Program-made: the position numbers and the translations under genes
Notes under the pieces: generated by a model
Seen by the model: only the letters and a program-made list of their open reading frames with translations
Database searches by the model: none
Told to the model about the DNA's origin: nothing
Shown here: piece by piece, positions 18,956 to 28,261 of the stretch
Layout of the letters: every line of letters begins with the position of its first letter
How positions within the stretch are numbered: position 1 is the first letter of the stretch
Assembly: GCF_019749955.1 (NCBI RefSeq)
Contig: NZ_JAIEPC010000014.1
Coordinates: 1 to 64,000 of the forward strand
Length of the DNA stretch: 64,000 bases
Direction: 5' to 3'
DNA from: Sphingomonas sp.
GTDB taxonomy: Bacteria; Pseudomonadota; Alphaproteobacteria; Sphingomonadales; Sphingomonadaceae

Positions 18956-19075
18956 CAACAGGGTGTCCTTTGCAGTGTCGACGCGCGCCCTAGCCAAGCC
19001 GCTGCCCGCTGGCAAATGATTGGCTTTGCGGTGCCGCCGCGCTAAGGCGCGAACAGGCGTTCTGACGGGAGGTGC

Positions 19076-20491
19076 GTGATGAGCGAGACCGAACTCGGCA
19101 GCGTGGGCGAGGCCCTGGGCCCCGACAGCAACCAGCTCGACGCCGACGACCGGCTGAAGCCCGAATTCGTGCGCAAGGTGCTCGACGCGGTGTATGACGG
19201 CGTCCCCGAAAGCGCGCGCGCGCTGGTCGAGCCGCTGCACCCCGCCGACATCGCCGATCTGTTCGAACTGCTGCCCGCCGAGGCGCGCACCCAACTCGCC
19301 AAGTCGATCACCGATCTGCTCGACGGCGACGTCTTCGCCGAGATGAACGATTATGTCCGCGAAGACCTGATCGATTCGCTGAGCGCGAGCGAGGTCGCCG
19401 ACATCGCCTCCGAACTCGATACCGACGACGCGGTCGCGATCATCGAGGACATGGACGCCGCCGACCAGCGCGAAGTGTTGCGCGCGCTCGACCCCGATGA
19501 TCGCGCGGCGATCGAAGAGGCTTTGTCCTACCCCGAGGAATCGGCCGGCCGCCTGATGCAGCGCGAGCTTATCGCGGTGCCCGAGCATTGGACCGTCGGC
19601 GATGTGCTCGATTATCTGCGCGGCAATGACGAGCTGACCACCGATTTCTGGGAAGTGTTCGTCGTCGATCCGGCGCACAAGCCGATCGGGTCGTGCCATC
19701 TGAGCTGGATCATGCGCACCCCGCGCTCGGTCAGCGTCGGCGATGTGATGCAGCGCGAACAGACGCTGATTCCGGTCGACATGGACCAGGAGGAAGTCGC
19801 TTTGCGCTTCCAGAAATATGCACTAATCTCCGCCGCCGTCGTCGATACCGCCGGGCGGCTGGTCGGCATGATCACCGTCGACGACATCGTCCACATCATC
19901 AGCCAGGAAGCCGGTGAGGATATCCTGCGGCTATCGGGCGCGGGCGATGGCGACATCAACGAGCCCGTGATCGACAGCTACAAAGCGCGCGTGCGCTGGC
20001 TGATTTCCAACCTGTTTACGGCACTTCTCGCCTCGTCGATCATTGCGCTGTTTGAGGGGACGATCGCCAAGATGGTCGCGCTCGCCACGCTGATGCCGAT
20101 CGTCGCGGGCGTTGGCGGCAATGCGGGGACGCAGACGATGGCCGTGACCGTGCGCGCGCTCGCGACCAATCAGCTCACCCAGTCGAATACCTTGCGGTCG
20201 ATCGTGCGCGAATTGCGCGTCGCGGTGCTCAATGGCGCGACGATTGCGGTGGTGATCGGCGTTGGCGTGACGATTGTGTTCCAGAACCCGCATCTTGGCG
20301 CGGTGATTGCCGCCGCCATGCTCACCAATATCGTGATCGCCGGTCTGGCGGGGGTGATGGTGCCCGTCACGCTCGAGCGGATGGGCGCGGACCCTGCTGT
20401 CGCGTCGTCGATTTTTGTCACGATGACGACCGATTCGATGGGCTTTTTTGCGTTTCTGGGGCTGGCGACGGTGACCGGGCTGGTCGGGTGA
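19076..20491 (+). CDS. mgtE: Magnesium transporter MgtE
   Basis: MgtE N domain LHPADIADLFELLPAEAR, CBS pair, TM domain GVGGNAGTQTMAVTVRALA. Confidence 0.95.
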   Translation: MMSETELGSVGEALGPDSNQLDADDRLKPEFVRKVLDAVYDGVPESARALVEPLHPADIADLFELLPAEARTQLAKSITDLLDGDVFAEMNDYVREDLIDSLSASEVADIASELDTDDAVAIIEDMDAADQREVLRALDPDDRAAIEEALSYPEESAGRLMQRELIAVPEHWTVGDVLDYLRGNDELTTDFWEVFVVDPAHKPIGSCHLSWIMRTPRSVSVGDVMQREQTLIPVDMDQEEVALRFQKYALISAAVVDTAGRLVGMITVDDIVHIISQEAGEDILRLSGAGDGDINEPVIDSYKARVRWLISNLFTALLASSIIALFEGTIAKMVALATLMPIVAGVGGNAGTQTMAVTVRALATNQLTQSNTLRSIVRELRVAVLNGATIAVVIGVGVTIVFQNPHLGAVIAAAMLTNIVIAGLAGVMVPVTLERMGADPAVASSIFVTMTTDSMGFFAFLGLATVTGLVG

Positions 20492-20527
20492 CTTGACGCT
20501 GGGCCGCGCGGGGCCAAGTCAGCGGTC

Positions 20528-20926
20528 ATGCTCCATCTCTCAAAAGTCGCGTTCGGCGCACAAAGCCTCGATCATCTGGCTGAACGGCTGGCGGTGCGCG
20601 ACGCCGAAGGCCCGCTGTTCCTGACCACGCGCTATCTGCCCAAGCGGCATGCCGAAATCGCGGGGCTTGGGTCGCTGTTCTGGATCCTGAAGCACCAGCT
20701 CGTCGCGCGGTCGCCGATCATCGGCTTTGGCGAGGCGCTTGAAGGCAAGGTCGCGATCCTGCTCGGCATGCCGCTGGTCGCGGTGCGGCCGATCCCGAAA
20801 CGCGCGCATCAGGGCTGGCGCTATCTGGAGGCGAGTGATGCGCCGGTCGACCTTGGCGTAGGCGAGAGCGGCGAGACCCTGCCCGCCGGACTGGCGCGCG
20901 ATCTCGCGGCGCTGGCGCTGCTCTAA
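20528..20926 (+). CDS. DUF1489 family protein
   Basis: LHLSKVAFGAQSLDHLAERLAVRDAEGPLFLTTRYLPKRHAEIAGLGSLFWILKHQLVARSPIIGF. Confidence 0.85.
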   Translation: MLHLSKVAFGAQSLDHLAERLAVRDAEGPLFLTTRYLPKRHAEIAGLGSLFWILKHQLVARSPIIGFGEALEGKVAILLGMPLVAVRPIPKRAHQGWRYLEASDAPVDLGVGESGETLPAGLARDLAALALL

Positions 20927-21636
20927 CGCTTCGGTGAGCAGACCACCGCGCCGCCGCCGGTCGCGCGGACGCGGCAGGCAGGCGTGCCCGCGACGGTGAC
21001 CGTGCCGAGTCCGCTCGACACGATATCGGCGGTGTAGCGCGCCGCAACCCGCACCTCGCCGGGGCCGGTCGCAGTGACGAAGATGTCGTTGGCGATCAGC
21101 TTGGTCGCTTCATAGCCGCCCGGGCCAGTGATGAGATAGCGCGCGCGCCCGGCTTTGCCTGCAAGCGTCATCGTGCCTGCGCCCGTGACGGTTGCGTTGA
21201 GCTGATCGGCCTCCACGCCCGTCACGCCCAGCGTGCCCGCGCCGTTGATCGACAGGTCGATCCGTTGCGCCACCATCCGGTCGACCGACAGCCGCCCGCC
21301 GGCATTGACGTTGACGCCGCGCAGCACCGGCGTGCCAAGCGTGATCGTCAGCAGTCGTGGTGCCGGGTCGCGCGTGCCCGATGCCGCTTGCTGGCGCCGC
21401 ACGATCAGCGTCTGCCCCTCGACCGTCAGCGTCAGCCCGTCGAGCGCCGCCGGGTCGCCCTCGGCCTGCGCACTCGGCGCGCTGCCGGTCTTGACCCGCA
21501 CGTCGAACGGGCCATCGATGCGGATGCGGTCAAAGCTGGTGACGCTATAGCTGCGCTCGGCGGCGGGCGCGCCAGTGGCAAGCGACATGGCAAGCGACAC
21601 GGCAAGCAGGGTAAAGGCGACGGCGCGAACGAGCAT
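20923..21636 (-). CDS. GIN domain (DUF2807) auto-transporter-adhesin-head-like exported protein
   Basis: Signal peptide then SVTSFDRIRIDGPFDVRVKTG..., repetitive beta pattern NGAGTLGVTGVEADQLNATVTGAGTMTLAG. Confidence 0.85.
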   Translation of the reverse strand: MLVRAVAFTLLAVSLAMSLATGAPAAERSYSVTSFDRIRIDGPFDVRVKTGSAPSAQAEGDPAALDGLTLTVEGQTLIVRRQQAASGTRDPAPRLLTITLGTPVLRGVNVNAGGRLSVDRMVAQRIDLSINGAGTLGVTGVEADQLNATVTGAGTMTLAGKAGRARYLITGPGGYEATKLIANDIFVTATGPGEVRVAARYTADIVSSGLGTVTVAGTPACRVRATGGGAVVCSPKR

Positions 21637-21673
21637 CGGCACGATGTCGCATCCCGCCTGCCCTAGACGCAAG

Positions 21674-22390
21674 TCATTTGCCGCACCGCACGTCGCCCGA
21701 TCCAACCTTGGTCGTGGTGCAGGTCGCGCCCGCCCCCAGATCGACATCGCCCGACCCCATGATCGAGACGGTCGCCGATCCAGCGACGTCAGCAACGACA
21801 GCCCCCGATCCGGCGATCGAGACATTGGCGGACTTGGCCTTCAGCCCGCGCGCCTTGACTTCGCCTGATCCGGCGATGTTGATTTCGAGATTATCGGTCT
21901 GGCCGGTCGCGTCGATATCGCCCGATCCAGCGACCGACATTTCGACGTCAGGGGCGTTGAGCGACGCGATCGTCATGCTGCCCGACCCCGCCGACGATGC
22001 CGCGAAGCGCGGCCCTTCGGCGCGCCCGATCCGCATGTCGCCTGACCCGGCGATGCGCGCCGTCGCGATGCGCGGCATGGTGATGAAGATGCGCGCGCTC
22101 TTGCTGTTGCCCCAGCTCCAGGTGCCGTCACGCTTGCGGCTGATCCGCAGCGTATCGCCGACACGCTCGATCTCGAGCCGGTCGAGGACTTTCTGCGGCC
22201 CTTCGGCGCGGATGGTGAACTCGTTGGCGATCTTGATGTCGACATCGTCCGACCCGCGCAGTTCCACGCCGGTAAAGTCACGCACGGCAAAGCTACGGCT
22301 GGCGGCGGGGCCCACATCCTTGTCGCCTTCGCGCGCCGAAGCCGAACAGGCAGCGAGCGGCATCATCATCGCCAGCAGGATTACGCGCAT
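21674..22390 (-). CDS. GIN domain (DUF2807) lipoprotein-like exported protein
   Basis: Lipobox MMMPLAACSAS; FAVRDFTGVELRGSDDVDIKIANEFTIRAEGP; repeated SGSGDIDATGQTDNLEINIAGSGEVKARGLKAKSANVSIAGSG-type strands. Confidence 0.87.
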   Translation of the reverse strand: MRVILLAMMMPLAACSASAREGDKDVGPAASRSFAVRDFTGVELRGSDDVDIKIANEFTIRAEGPQKVLDRLEIERVGDTLRISRKRDGTWSWGNSKSARIFITMPRIATARIAGSGDMRIGRAEGPRFAASSAGSGSMTIASLNAPDVEMSVAGSGDIDATGQTDNLEINIAGSGEVKARGLKAKSANVSIAGSGAVVADVAGSATVSIMGSGDVDLGAGATCTTTKVGSGDVRCGK

Positions 22391-22464
22391 CGAGTCTCTC
22401 CCAAAGTGTATTGGACTTATAACACACATTCGAGGATAGCGCAAATCGTGCTGCTATCGGGACG

Positions 22465-22497
22465 AAAAGGGCGGCGCCACGCAAGTGGCACCGCCCC
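22465..22497 (-). terminator. Intrinsic terminator-like hairpin downstream of carD
   Basis: Minus strand GGGGCGGTGCCACTTGCGTGGCGCCGCCC followed by TTTTCG. Confidence 0.7.
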
Positions 22498-22521
22498 GAT
22501 TTTCGTCAACAAGGGCTTCGC

Positions 22522-23055
22522 TTAAGCGAGTTCCTTGTCCTTGTTATGGATCGCGGCAGCCTTGCGCAGGATCTCGAGGATCTTTTCCTGCGCGGTCGGC
22601 TCATCGACCTGCTCCATCGCCGCCAGTTCGCGCGCGAGGCGGCTGGTGGCGGCTTCGAAGATCTGGCGTTCCGAATAGCTTTGCTCGGGCTGGTCGTCAG
22701 CGCGGAACAGGTCGCGGACCACTTCGGCGATCGACACAAGGTCGCCCGAATTGATCTTGGCTTCATATTCCTGCGCGCGGCGCGACCACATGGTGCGCTT
22801 GACGCGCGGCTTGCCGGTCAGCGTATCGAGTGCTTCGCGCAGCGTCTTGTCGCTCGACAGCTTGCGCATGCCGACGCTTTCGGCCTTGTTGGTCGGGACC
22901 CGCAGCGTCATGCGTTCCTTTTCGAACCGCAGGACATAGAGTTCGAGCTGCATCCCCGCAATTTCCTGGCGTTGGAGCTCGATGACACGGCCAACACCGT
23001 GCTTGGGATAAACGACATAATCGCCGACGTCGAAGGACAGCGCCTTGGCAGCCAT
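22522..23055 (-). CDS. carD: CarD family transcriptional regulator
   Basis: ALSFDVGDYVVYPKHGVGRVIELQRQEIAGMQLELYVLRFEKERMTLRVPTNKAESVGMRKLSS. Confidence 0.95.
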   Translation of the reverse strand: MAAKALSFDVGDYVVYPKHGVGRVIELQRQEIAGMQLELYVLRFEKERMTLRVPTNKAESVGMRKLSSDKTLREALDTLTGKPRVKRTMWSRRAQEYEAKINSGDLVSIAEVVRDLFRADDQPEQSYSERQIFEAATSRLARELAAMEQVDEPTAQEKILEILRKAAAIHNKDKELA

Positions 23056-23338
23056 TCTTGAAAGCCTTTCTGTGGTCATTTCCCGATATGCGCGCCTGCT
23101 TCCGGCCATGCGATGACGGACGGTCAGGGCGATCGGGGATGAGAGGGTGTGCAGGTCTCCACGCGGCAAGCGGGTGTGAATCGCTTCCGTCCGAGCCTGT
23201 TTAACATAGTCGTAATAAAATTACCAGCAACTTGTGGCATAAAGCGCGCCACCCGACGCGCTACAGCGTATCGGGCCGACCTTTTTTGGCACAAAATCGC
23301 GGTATGGGCGGCTGCGACCGCGCTAACGGTCGCGTCGA

Positions 23339-23677
23339 TCAGTCGCCCTGGCCCGGATTTTCGGTGAAATATTTGTCGAACTTGCCCGATTCGCCCTTGT
23401 GCTCATCGGCATCGGCGGGCGCTTCGCGCTTGCGCGTGACATTCGGCCATTGGCCTGAGAAAGTTGCGTTGAGTTCGAGCCATTTTTCCTGGCCGTTCTC
23501 GGTATCGGGCAGAATCGCTTCGGCGGGGCATTCGGGCTCGCACACGCCGCAATCGATGCATTCATTGGGGTTGATGACGAGCATATTCTCGCCCTCATAA
23601 AAGCAATCGACCGGGCAGACCTCGACGCAATCCATATATTTGCAACGGATGCAGGCGTCGGTGACGACGTAGGTCAT
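23339..23677 (-). CDS. fdxA: Seven-iron ferredoxin FdxA
   Basis: [55 protein letters not shown]. Confidence 0.96.
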   Translation of the reverse strand: MTYVVTDACIRCKYMDCVEVCPVDCFYEGENMLVINPNECIDCGVCEPECPAEAILPDTENGQEKWLELNATFSGQWPNVTRKREAPADADEHKGESGKFDKYFTENPGQGD

Positions 23678-23713
23678 GCGCGATAAACTCCCCTGATGCT
23701 CTTCGCCTCACTG

Positions 23714-24016
23714 CTATTGCGCGCTTTGGGGTCCGTCAACTGGGCTTAGGTCGATATAGAGCCCGGCCGCTTCAACGGCGGGGCCGCGCCGCTGCGGCAG
23801 CGCCACGACGCGGATGATCCGGATGAGCGGCCCTTGCGCAAAGGCAAGCACCGAGCCGACTCGCACCGGCGCATGCGCGCGCTCGACCCGGCGACCGTCG
23901 AGGCGCATCGTGCCGCTGCGGGTGAGGTCCGCAGCGATGCTGCGCGACTTGGCCAGGCGCGCATACCAGAGGAACAGGTCGAGCCGCATCGTCGCGGTCT
24001 CCGGCATCCCCGGCAT
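23714..24016 (-). CDS. RNA-binding S4 domain protein (Hsp15-like)
   Basis: MRLDLFLWYARLAKSRSIAADLTRSGTMRLDGRRVERAHAPVRVGSVLAF. Confidence 0.9.
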   Translation of the reverse strand: MPGMPETATMRLDLFLWYARLAKSRSIAADLTRSGTMRLDGRRVERAHAPVRVGSVLAFAQGPLIRIIRVVALPQRRGPAVEAAGLYIDLSPVDGPQSAQ

Positions 24017-24017
24017 G

Positions 24018-26519
24018 TCAGCCCTGCCGGACCATCAAGTCAGCGAGGCCCGCAAAGGCGCCGCGTGGCGGGGCGGCGACCGCTTTCACCCGCGCCGGAC
24101 GCCCGCGCCACAGCCAGCGCGGCGCGCCCTCCTGCGCGGGCGCCGTGCGAAAGCCGAGCTGCGTCATCAGCTTCGCCAGCGTTGCCGGGGTAATCCCGAT
24201 CGAGGTGGCGAGCGCCGGGTCGGGCGCGAAGGGCTTGGCGCCTTTGCGCGCGTCATGCGCCGCGCGCGCGATCCGCTCGACCAGATCAAGCCGCACTGAC
24301 TGCGCGCCAATATCGCGAAAGCCGCTCGCCAGCGGCTGGCCGCGTGGAAGAACGGTCGCGCCGGGTGGAGGCGCCGCCGCCAGCGGCTGATCGCGGCGCG
24401 CGGCCAGCAAAGCGTGGCGCCAGCGCGCCGCCTGCGGCTTGAGCAAGGCGCCAGCGTACAGATCGAGCGCGCCGATCGTCACCCCGGCGCGCCGCAACCG
24501 CTGGCGATCATCAGTCGTGAGCGGGTCGACGCTGTCGCCGATCGGCGCACGCGCGGCAAAGCCGGCGCCGGCATCGAGCGTCGCGGCGATTACCCGCAAC
24601 GCCGCTGACGCAGTCGCGTCGCGCGCAATGGCCTCGATCCGCGCGAGCGGCGGCGCATGGCGTTCGAGTTGGGCTGCGACCCAGTCCGCCAGCCGCTGGC
24701 GGATCCGGTCCCGCACTTCCTTGTCGAGGCAGTCGAGCGCGCGGTCGAGATCGATGCGCGGGCGGGTGAGCGCCGGACCGGGGCGCAGCGTCGCCACACT
24801 CAGGCCCGCCCAGGCCAGCGCGGGCGCCGCGCCGACCGCGTCGACCAGCGCGAATGCCTTGTCGTCCGCCGCGACCAGGGCCGCCGCACGCCGCGCGCGC
24901 TCGGCCCCGAGCCGCTTTTCGGCAGCCGCCAGCAGCAGGCGCTTGTCGGCGGCGCGCGCATCGGCGGCAACGACGAAGCGAAAACCATCGAGCTTGCCGA
25001 GGATATGGTCATCGACCATGACCTCCCCCTGCGGCCCAATTGTGAGCGGCAAGGCCCCGGCGTCAGCACCAATCTGGCGCATCAGCATCGTCGTACGCGT
25101 GTCGACGAAGCGCTGGCGCAGACTCGCGTGCAGCGCGTCCGACAGCCGTTCCTCGACCCCGCGCGTGCGCTCGGCCCAGTGCAGCGGGTCGGCGAGCCAG
25201 TCGGGGCGATGCGCGATATAGGCCCAGCTCCGCACGGCCGCGATCCGCCCCGCAATCGTCTCGACATCGCCGGTGACCGTATCGAGGCGCGCGAGTTCGG
25301 CAGCGAACCAGTCGTGCGGAATATGCCCCTGCCCTTCCGATAGATAGCCGAACAGCTTTGCCACGAAGCGCTGGTGCGGATCGAGCCCGAGCTTGCGGAA
25401 GTCGGGCAGCCCGCATGCCGCCCATAGCCGAGCAACCCCGCGTGGCCCGCGCACACGTGCGCGCACCCAATCCTCCTCGGCGAGCCGTTTGAGCACCGCG
25501 AGGTCGATCGCCTGCGGCGCCGCCCGCAACACATCGGCGAAGGGTTTTTGCTCAAGATCGGCGATGAGCGCGTCGATGCTCGACAGATCGGGTTCGCCTT
25601 CGCGCCAGTAGAGTGATTGGAGCGGCGGGAAATGATGCTGCTCGATCGCCTCGACTTCCTCCGGCGTGAAAGCCCCCGGCCCTTCCTCGCTGATCGCACC
25701 GAACGTGCCATCACGCTGGTGGCGCCCGGCGCGCCCCGCAATCTGCGCCATTTCGGCGACGGTCAGGCGGCGCTGCCGGTGCCCGTCAAATTTGCGCAGG
25801 CTGGCGAAGGCGACATGCGCGACGTCCATGTTGAGGCCCATGCCGATCGCGTCGGTCGCGACGAGATAATCGACTTCGCCGGCCTGGAACATCGCGACCT
25901 GAGCGTTGCGGGTGCGGGGCGATAGCGCCCCCATCACCACCGCCGCGCCGCCGCGCAATCGCCGCAGCATTTCGGCGACGGCATAAACCTCCTCGGCCGA
26001 AAAGGCGACAATCACCGAGCGTTTGGGGAGCCGCGAAATTTTGCGCGCACCTGCGTAGGACAGCGTCGAAAAGCGCGGGCGGTTGATGATCTCCACCCCC
26101 GGCACCAGCGCCTTGACCATCGGTCGGAGCGCTTCCGAGCCCAGAATCATTGTCTCGTCCCGACCGCGCGCGCGCAGCAGCCGGTCGGTAAAGACATGCC
26201 CACGCTCGGGATCGGCGCCCAGTTGCGCCTCGTCGAGCGCGACAAAGCCGAGCTCGCGGTCGAGCGGCATGCTTTCGGCGGTGCACAGAAACCAGCGCGC
26301 GCCGGGCGGCACGATGCGTTCCTCGCCGGTGATGAGCGCGACTTCCTTTGGCCCCTTGATCTTGACCACCCGGTCATAAACTTCGCGCGCGAGCAGCCGC
26401 AGTGGAAAGCCAATCATCCCGCTCGAATGGCCGCACAAACGCTCGATCGCGAGGTGCGTCTTGCCGGTGTTGGTCGGGCCAAGCACAGCAGTGACCGGGG
26501 CGCGGGCGAAGTCGGTCAT
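24018..26519 (-). CDS. Suv3-like SF2 RNA/DNA helicase
   Basis: AVLGPTNTGKTHLAIERLCGHSSGMIGFPLRLLAREVYDR, LDEAQLGADPERGHVFTDRLL, ATDAIGMGLNMDVAHVAF, QIAGRAGRHQRDGTFG. Confidence 0.93.
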   Translation of the reverse strand: MTDFARAPVTAVLGPTNTGKTHLAIERLCGHSSGMIGFPLRLLAREVYDRVVKIKGPKEVALITGEERIVPPGARWFLCTAESMPLDRELGFVALDEAQLGADPERGHVFTDRLLRARGRDETMILGSEALRPMVKALVPGVEIINRPRFSTLSYAGARKISRLPKRSVIVAFSAEEVYAVAEMLRRLRGGAAVVMGALSPRTRNAQVAMFQAGEVDYLVATDAIGMGLNMDVAHVAFASLRKFDGHRQRRLTVAEMAQIAGRAGRHQRDGTFGAISEEGPGAFTPEEVEAIEQHHFPPLQSLYWREGEPDLSSIDALIADLEQKPFADVLRAAPQAIDLAVLKRLAEEDWVRARVRGPRGVARLWAACGLPDFRKLGLDPHQRFVAKLFGYLSEGQGHIPHDWFAAELARLDTVTGDVETIAGRIAAVRSWAYIAHRPDWLADPLHWAERTRGVEERLSDALHASLRQRFVDTRTTMLMRQIGADAGALPLTIGPQGEVMVDDHILGKLDGFRFVVAADARAADKRLLLAAAEKRLGAERARRAAALVAADDKAFALVDAVGAAPALAWAGLSVATLRPGPALTRPRIDLDRALDCLDKEVRDRIRQRLADWVAAQLERHAPPLARIEAIARDATASAALRVIAATLDAGAGFAARAPIGDSVDPLTTDDRQRLRRAGVTIGALDLYAGALLKPQAARWRHALLAARRDQPLAAAPPPGATVLPRGQPLASGFRDIGAQSVRLDLVERIARAAHDARKGAKPFAPDPALATSIGITPATLAKLMTQLGFRTAPAQEGAPRWLWRGRPARVKAVAAPPRGAFAGLADLMVRQG

Positions 26520-26741
26520 GATCGATCGAAGATCGCGCGCCACCCGCCGCGATGCAACCGCTCCACGGCCATAAATTTTCGGCCCGAAAGCGTCCGACTC
26601 GGTGCAAATCCTTTGGTCGGCGCGTTGCAACGGCTCACCGCAAAGTTTGTTCCCGACCCGACCGGTTAATTTGACTTTAGGATTCAGCGCCCACAGTCGT
26701 CGTCACCGGGCGTTGCACCAGCGGAACGCGCGCCGAAGCAT

Positions 26742-28226
26742 TTGGGAGCGGCTGTGTTTCTACGCAGCGACTATAGTGGGGAACAAGGCGGCGGCGCAGC
26801 AGCGCTGACTTTCGGCCGAGTCGAGCGCGCCCAGACCACTCCACAATTCGCCACACTGCACGACCGGCTCGCCGACATCGATTGGACCCCCGATCTCGGC
26901 GCGCGGATCGGCTCGCGCGATTGGTGGCGCGGCCTTGCCACCTGCACCTCGCTGATTGTGGTCGCGTGCCTGCTTGCGCCTGGCATTCGTCCCATTGCCG
27001 GGGCCTCGCCTGCCCCGCTCGCGGGCGCTGATTGGGACGATGCGCGCGCGCAGGCGATTGCGCCGCTCGCCTGGGGTGCCACGACCGGCCACCGCATGGG
27101 CGCCAATGATCTCGCCCAGCCGCTCGCCGAAGTCCCCGAACGCCCGATCGAGGAACGCAGCGCGACGCTCGGCAGCGGCGATGGCCTGCGCGACGTGCTG
27201 AAACGCGCCGGTGTCGGCGGTGACGAAGCCGGCGTCGTGGCCGGTCTGATTGGTCGCGCCGTCGCGCTCGACAGCCTCAATCCCGGCACGCAGCTCGACC
27301 TGACACTTGGCCGCCGCCCGAACAAGACTGTCCCGCGCCCGCTTGAGGCGATGAGCTTTCGTGCGCGGTTCGACCTCAACATTGCCGTCTCGCGCGTCGG
27401 TGGCGCGCTCGTTGTGACCCCGCAGCCAATCGCGATCGACGATACCCCGCTGCGCATCCGTGGGCTGGTCGGCCAGTCGCTCTATCGCTCGGCACGCGCC
27501 GCCGGTGTCCCCGCCAAGGCCGTCGAGTCCTATATTCGGGCGCTCGCGAGCCGGATATCGATCGGGTCAGACGTGGCGCCGACCAATATTTTCGACATTG
27601 CGATCGCCCAGCGACGCGCGGCCACCGGCGAAGTCCAACTCGGCAACCTCCTCTACGCGGGGCTCGACCGCGACAACAGCGCGCTGCGCCTCTTCCGCTG
27701 GGATCAGGGCGACCAGTCCGGCTGGTTCGACGCCAATGGCGTCGGCGAGCGCAAGGGCGGCATGTCGATGCCGGTCGATGGTCATTTGACTTCAAGCTAC
27801 GGCATGCGCTGGCATCCGATTTACGGGACCCAACGCTTTCACAAGGGGCTCGATATCGGCGCTCCCTATGGCGCGCCGATCCGCGCCGCGATTGACGGCG
27901 TGGTCGCCTTTGCCGGTCGCAGCGGCGGTTATGGCAATTTCGTCAAGCTCACGCACGGCGATGGCCTCGCGACGGGCTATGGCCATATGAGCCGAATCGC
28001 CGTCGCGCCCGGCACCCGGGTCGCGCAGGGTCAAGTCATCGGCTATGTCGGCTCAACCGGCCTGTCGACCGGCCCGCATCTCCATTATGAGCTGTGGAAG
28101 AACGGCAACCCGATCAATCCGCGCTCGATGGCCTTTGCCTCGATCCAACGCCTGAGCGGCGATGTGCTGCGCAGCTTCCGGGCACGTGTCGCCAACCTGC
28201 TCGCGGTCAAACCCGCCGGTCGCTGA
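26742..28226 (+). CDS. M23 family metallopeptidase (LytM/murein hydrolase activator type)
   Basis: GMRWHPIYGTQRFHKGLDIGAPYGAPIRAAIDGVVAFAG...GYGHMSRIAVAPG...TGLSTGPHLHYELWKNG; true start may be the internal GTG giving VFLRSDYSG. Confidence 0.94.
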   Translation: MGAAVFLRSDYSGEQGGGAAALTFGRVERAQTTPQFATLHDRLADIDWTPDLGARIGSRDWWRGLATCTSLIVVACLLAPGIRPIAGASPAPLAGADWDDARAQAIAPLAWGATTGHRMGANDLAQPLAEVPERPIEERSATLGSGDGLRDVLKRAGVGGDEAGVVAGLIGRAVALDSLNPGTQLDLTLGRRPNKTVPRPLEAMSFRARFDLNIAVSRVGGALVVTPQPIAIDDTPLRIRGLVGQSLYRSARAAGVPAKAVESYIRALASRISIGSDVAPTNIFDIAIAQRRAATGEVQLGNLLYAGLDRDNSALRLFRWDQGDQSGWFDANGVGERKGGMSMPVDGHLTSSYGMRWHPIYGTQRFHKGLDIGAPYGAPIRAAIDGVVAFAGRSGGYGNFVKLTHGDGLATGYGHMSRIAVAPGTRVAQGQVIGYVGSTGLSTGPHLHYELWKNGNPINPRSMAFASIQRLSGDVLRSFRARVANLLAVKPAGR

Positions 28227-28261
28227 GGCGGCGCTTCACACCGTCCTTGCTTGGACCGCGC

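Noticed and set aside
18956-19075. Possible Mg2+-sensing riboswitch upstream of mgtE
   Set aside because: The leader is only about 120 bp with no recognisable M-box or ykoK-like conserved core.
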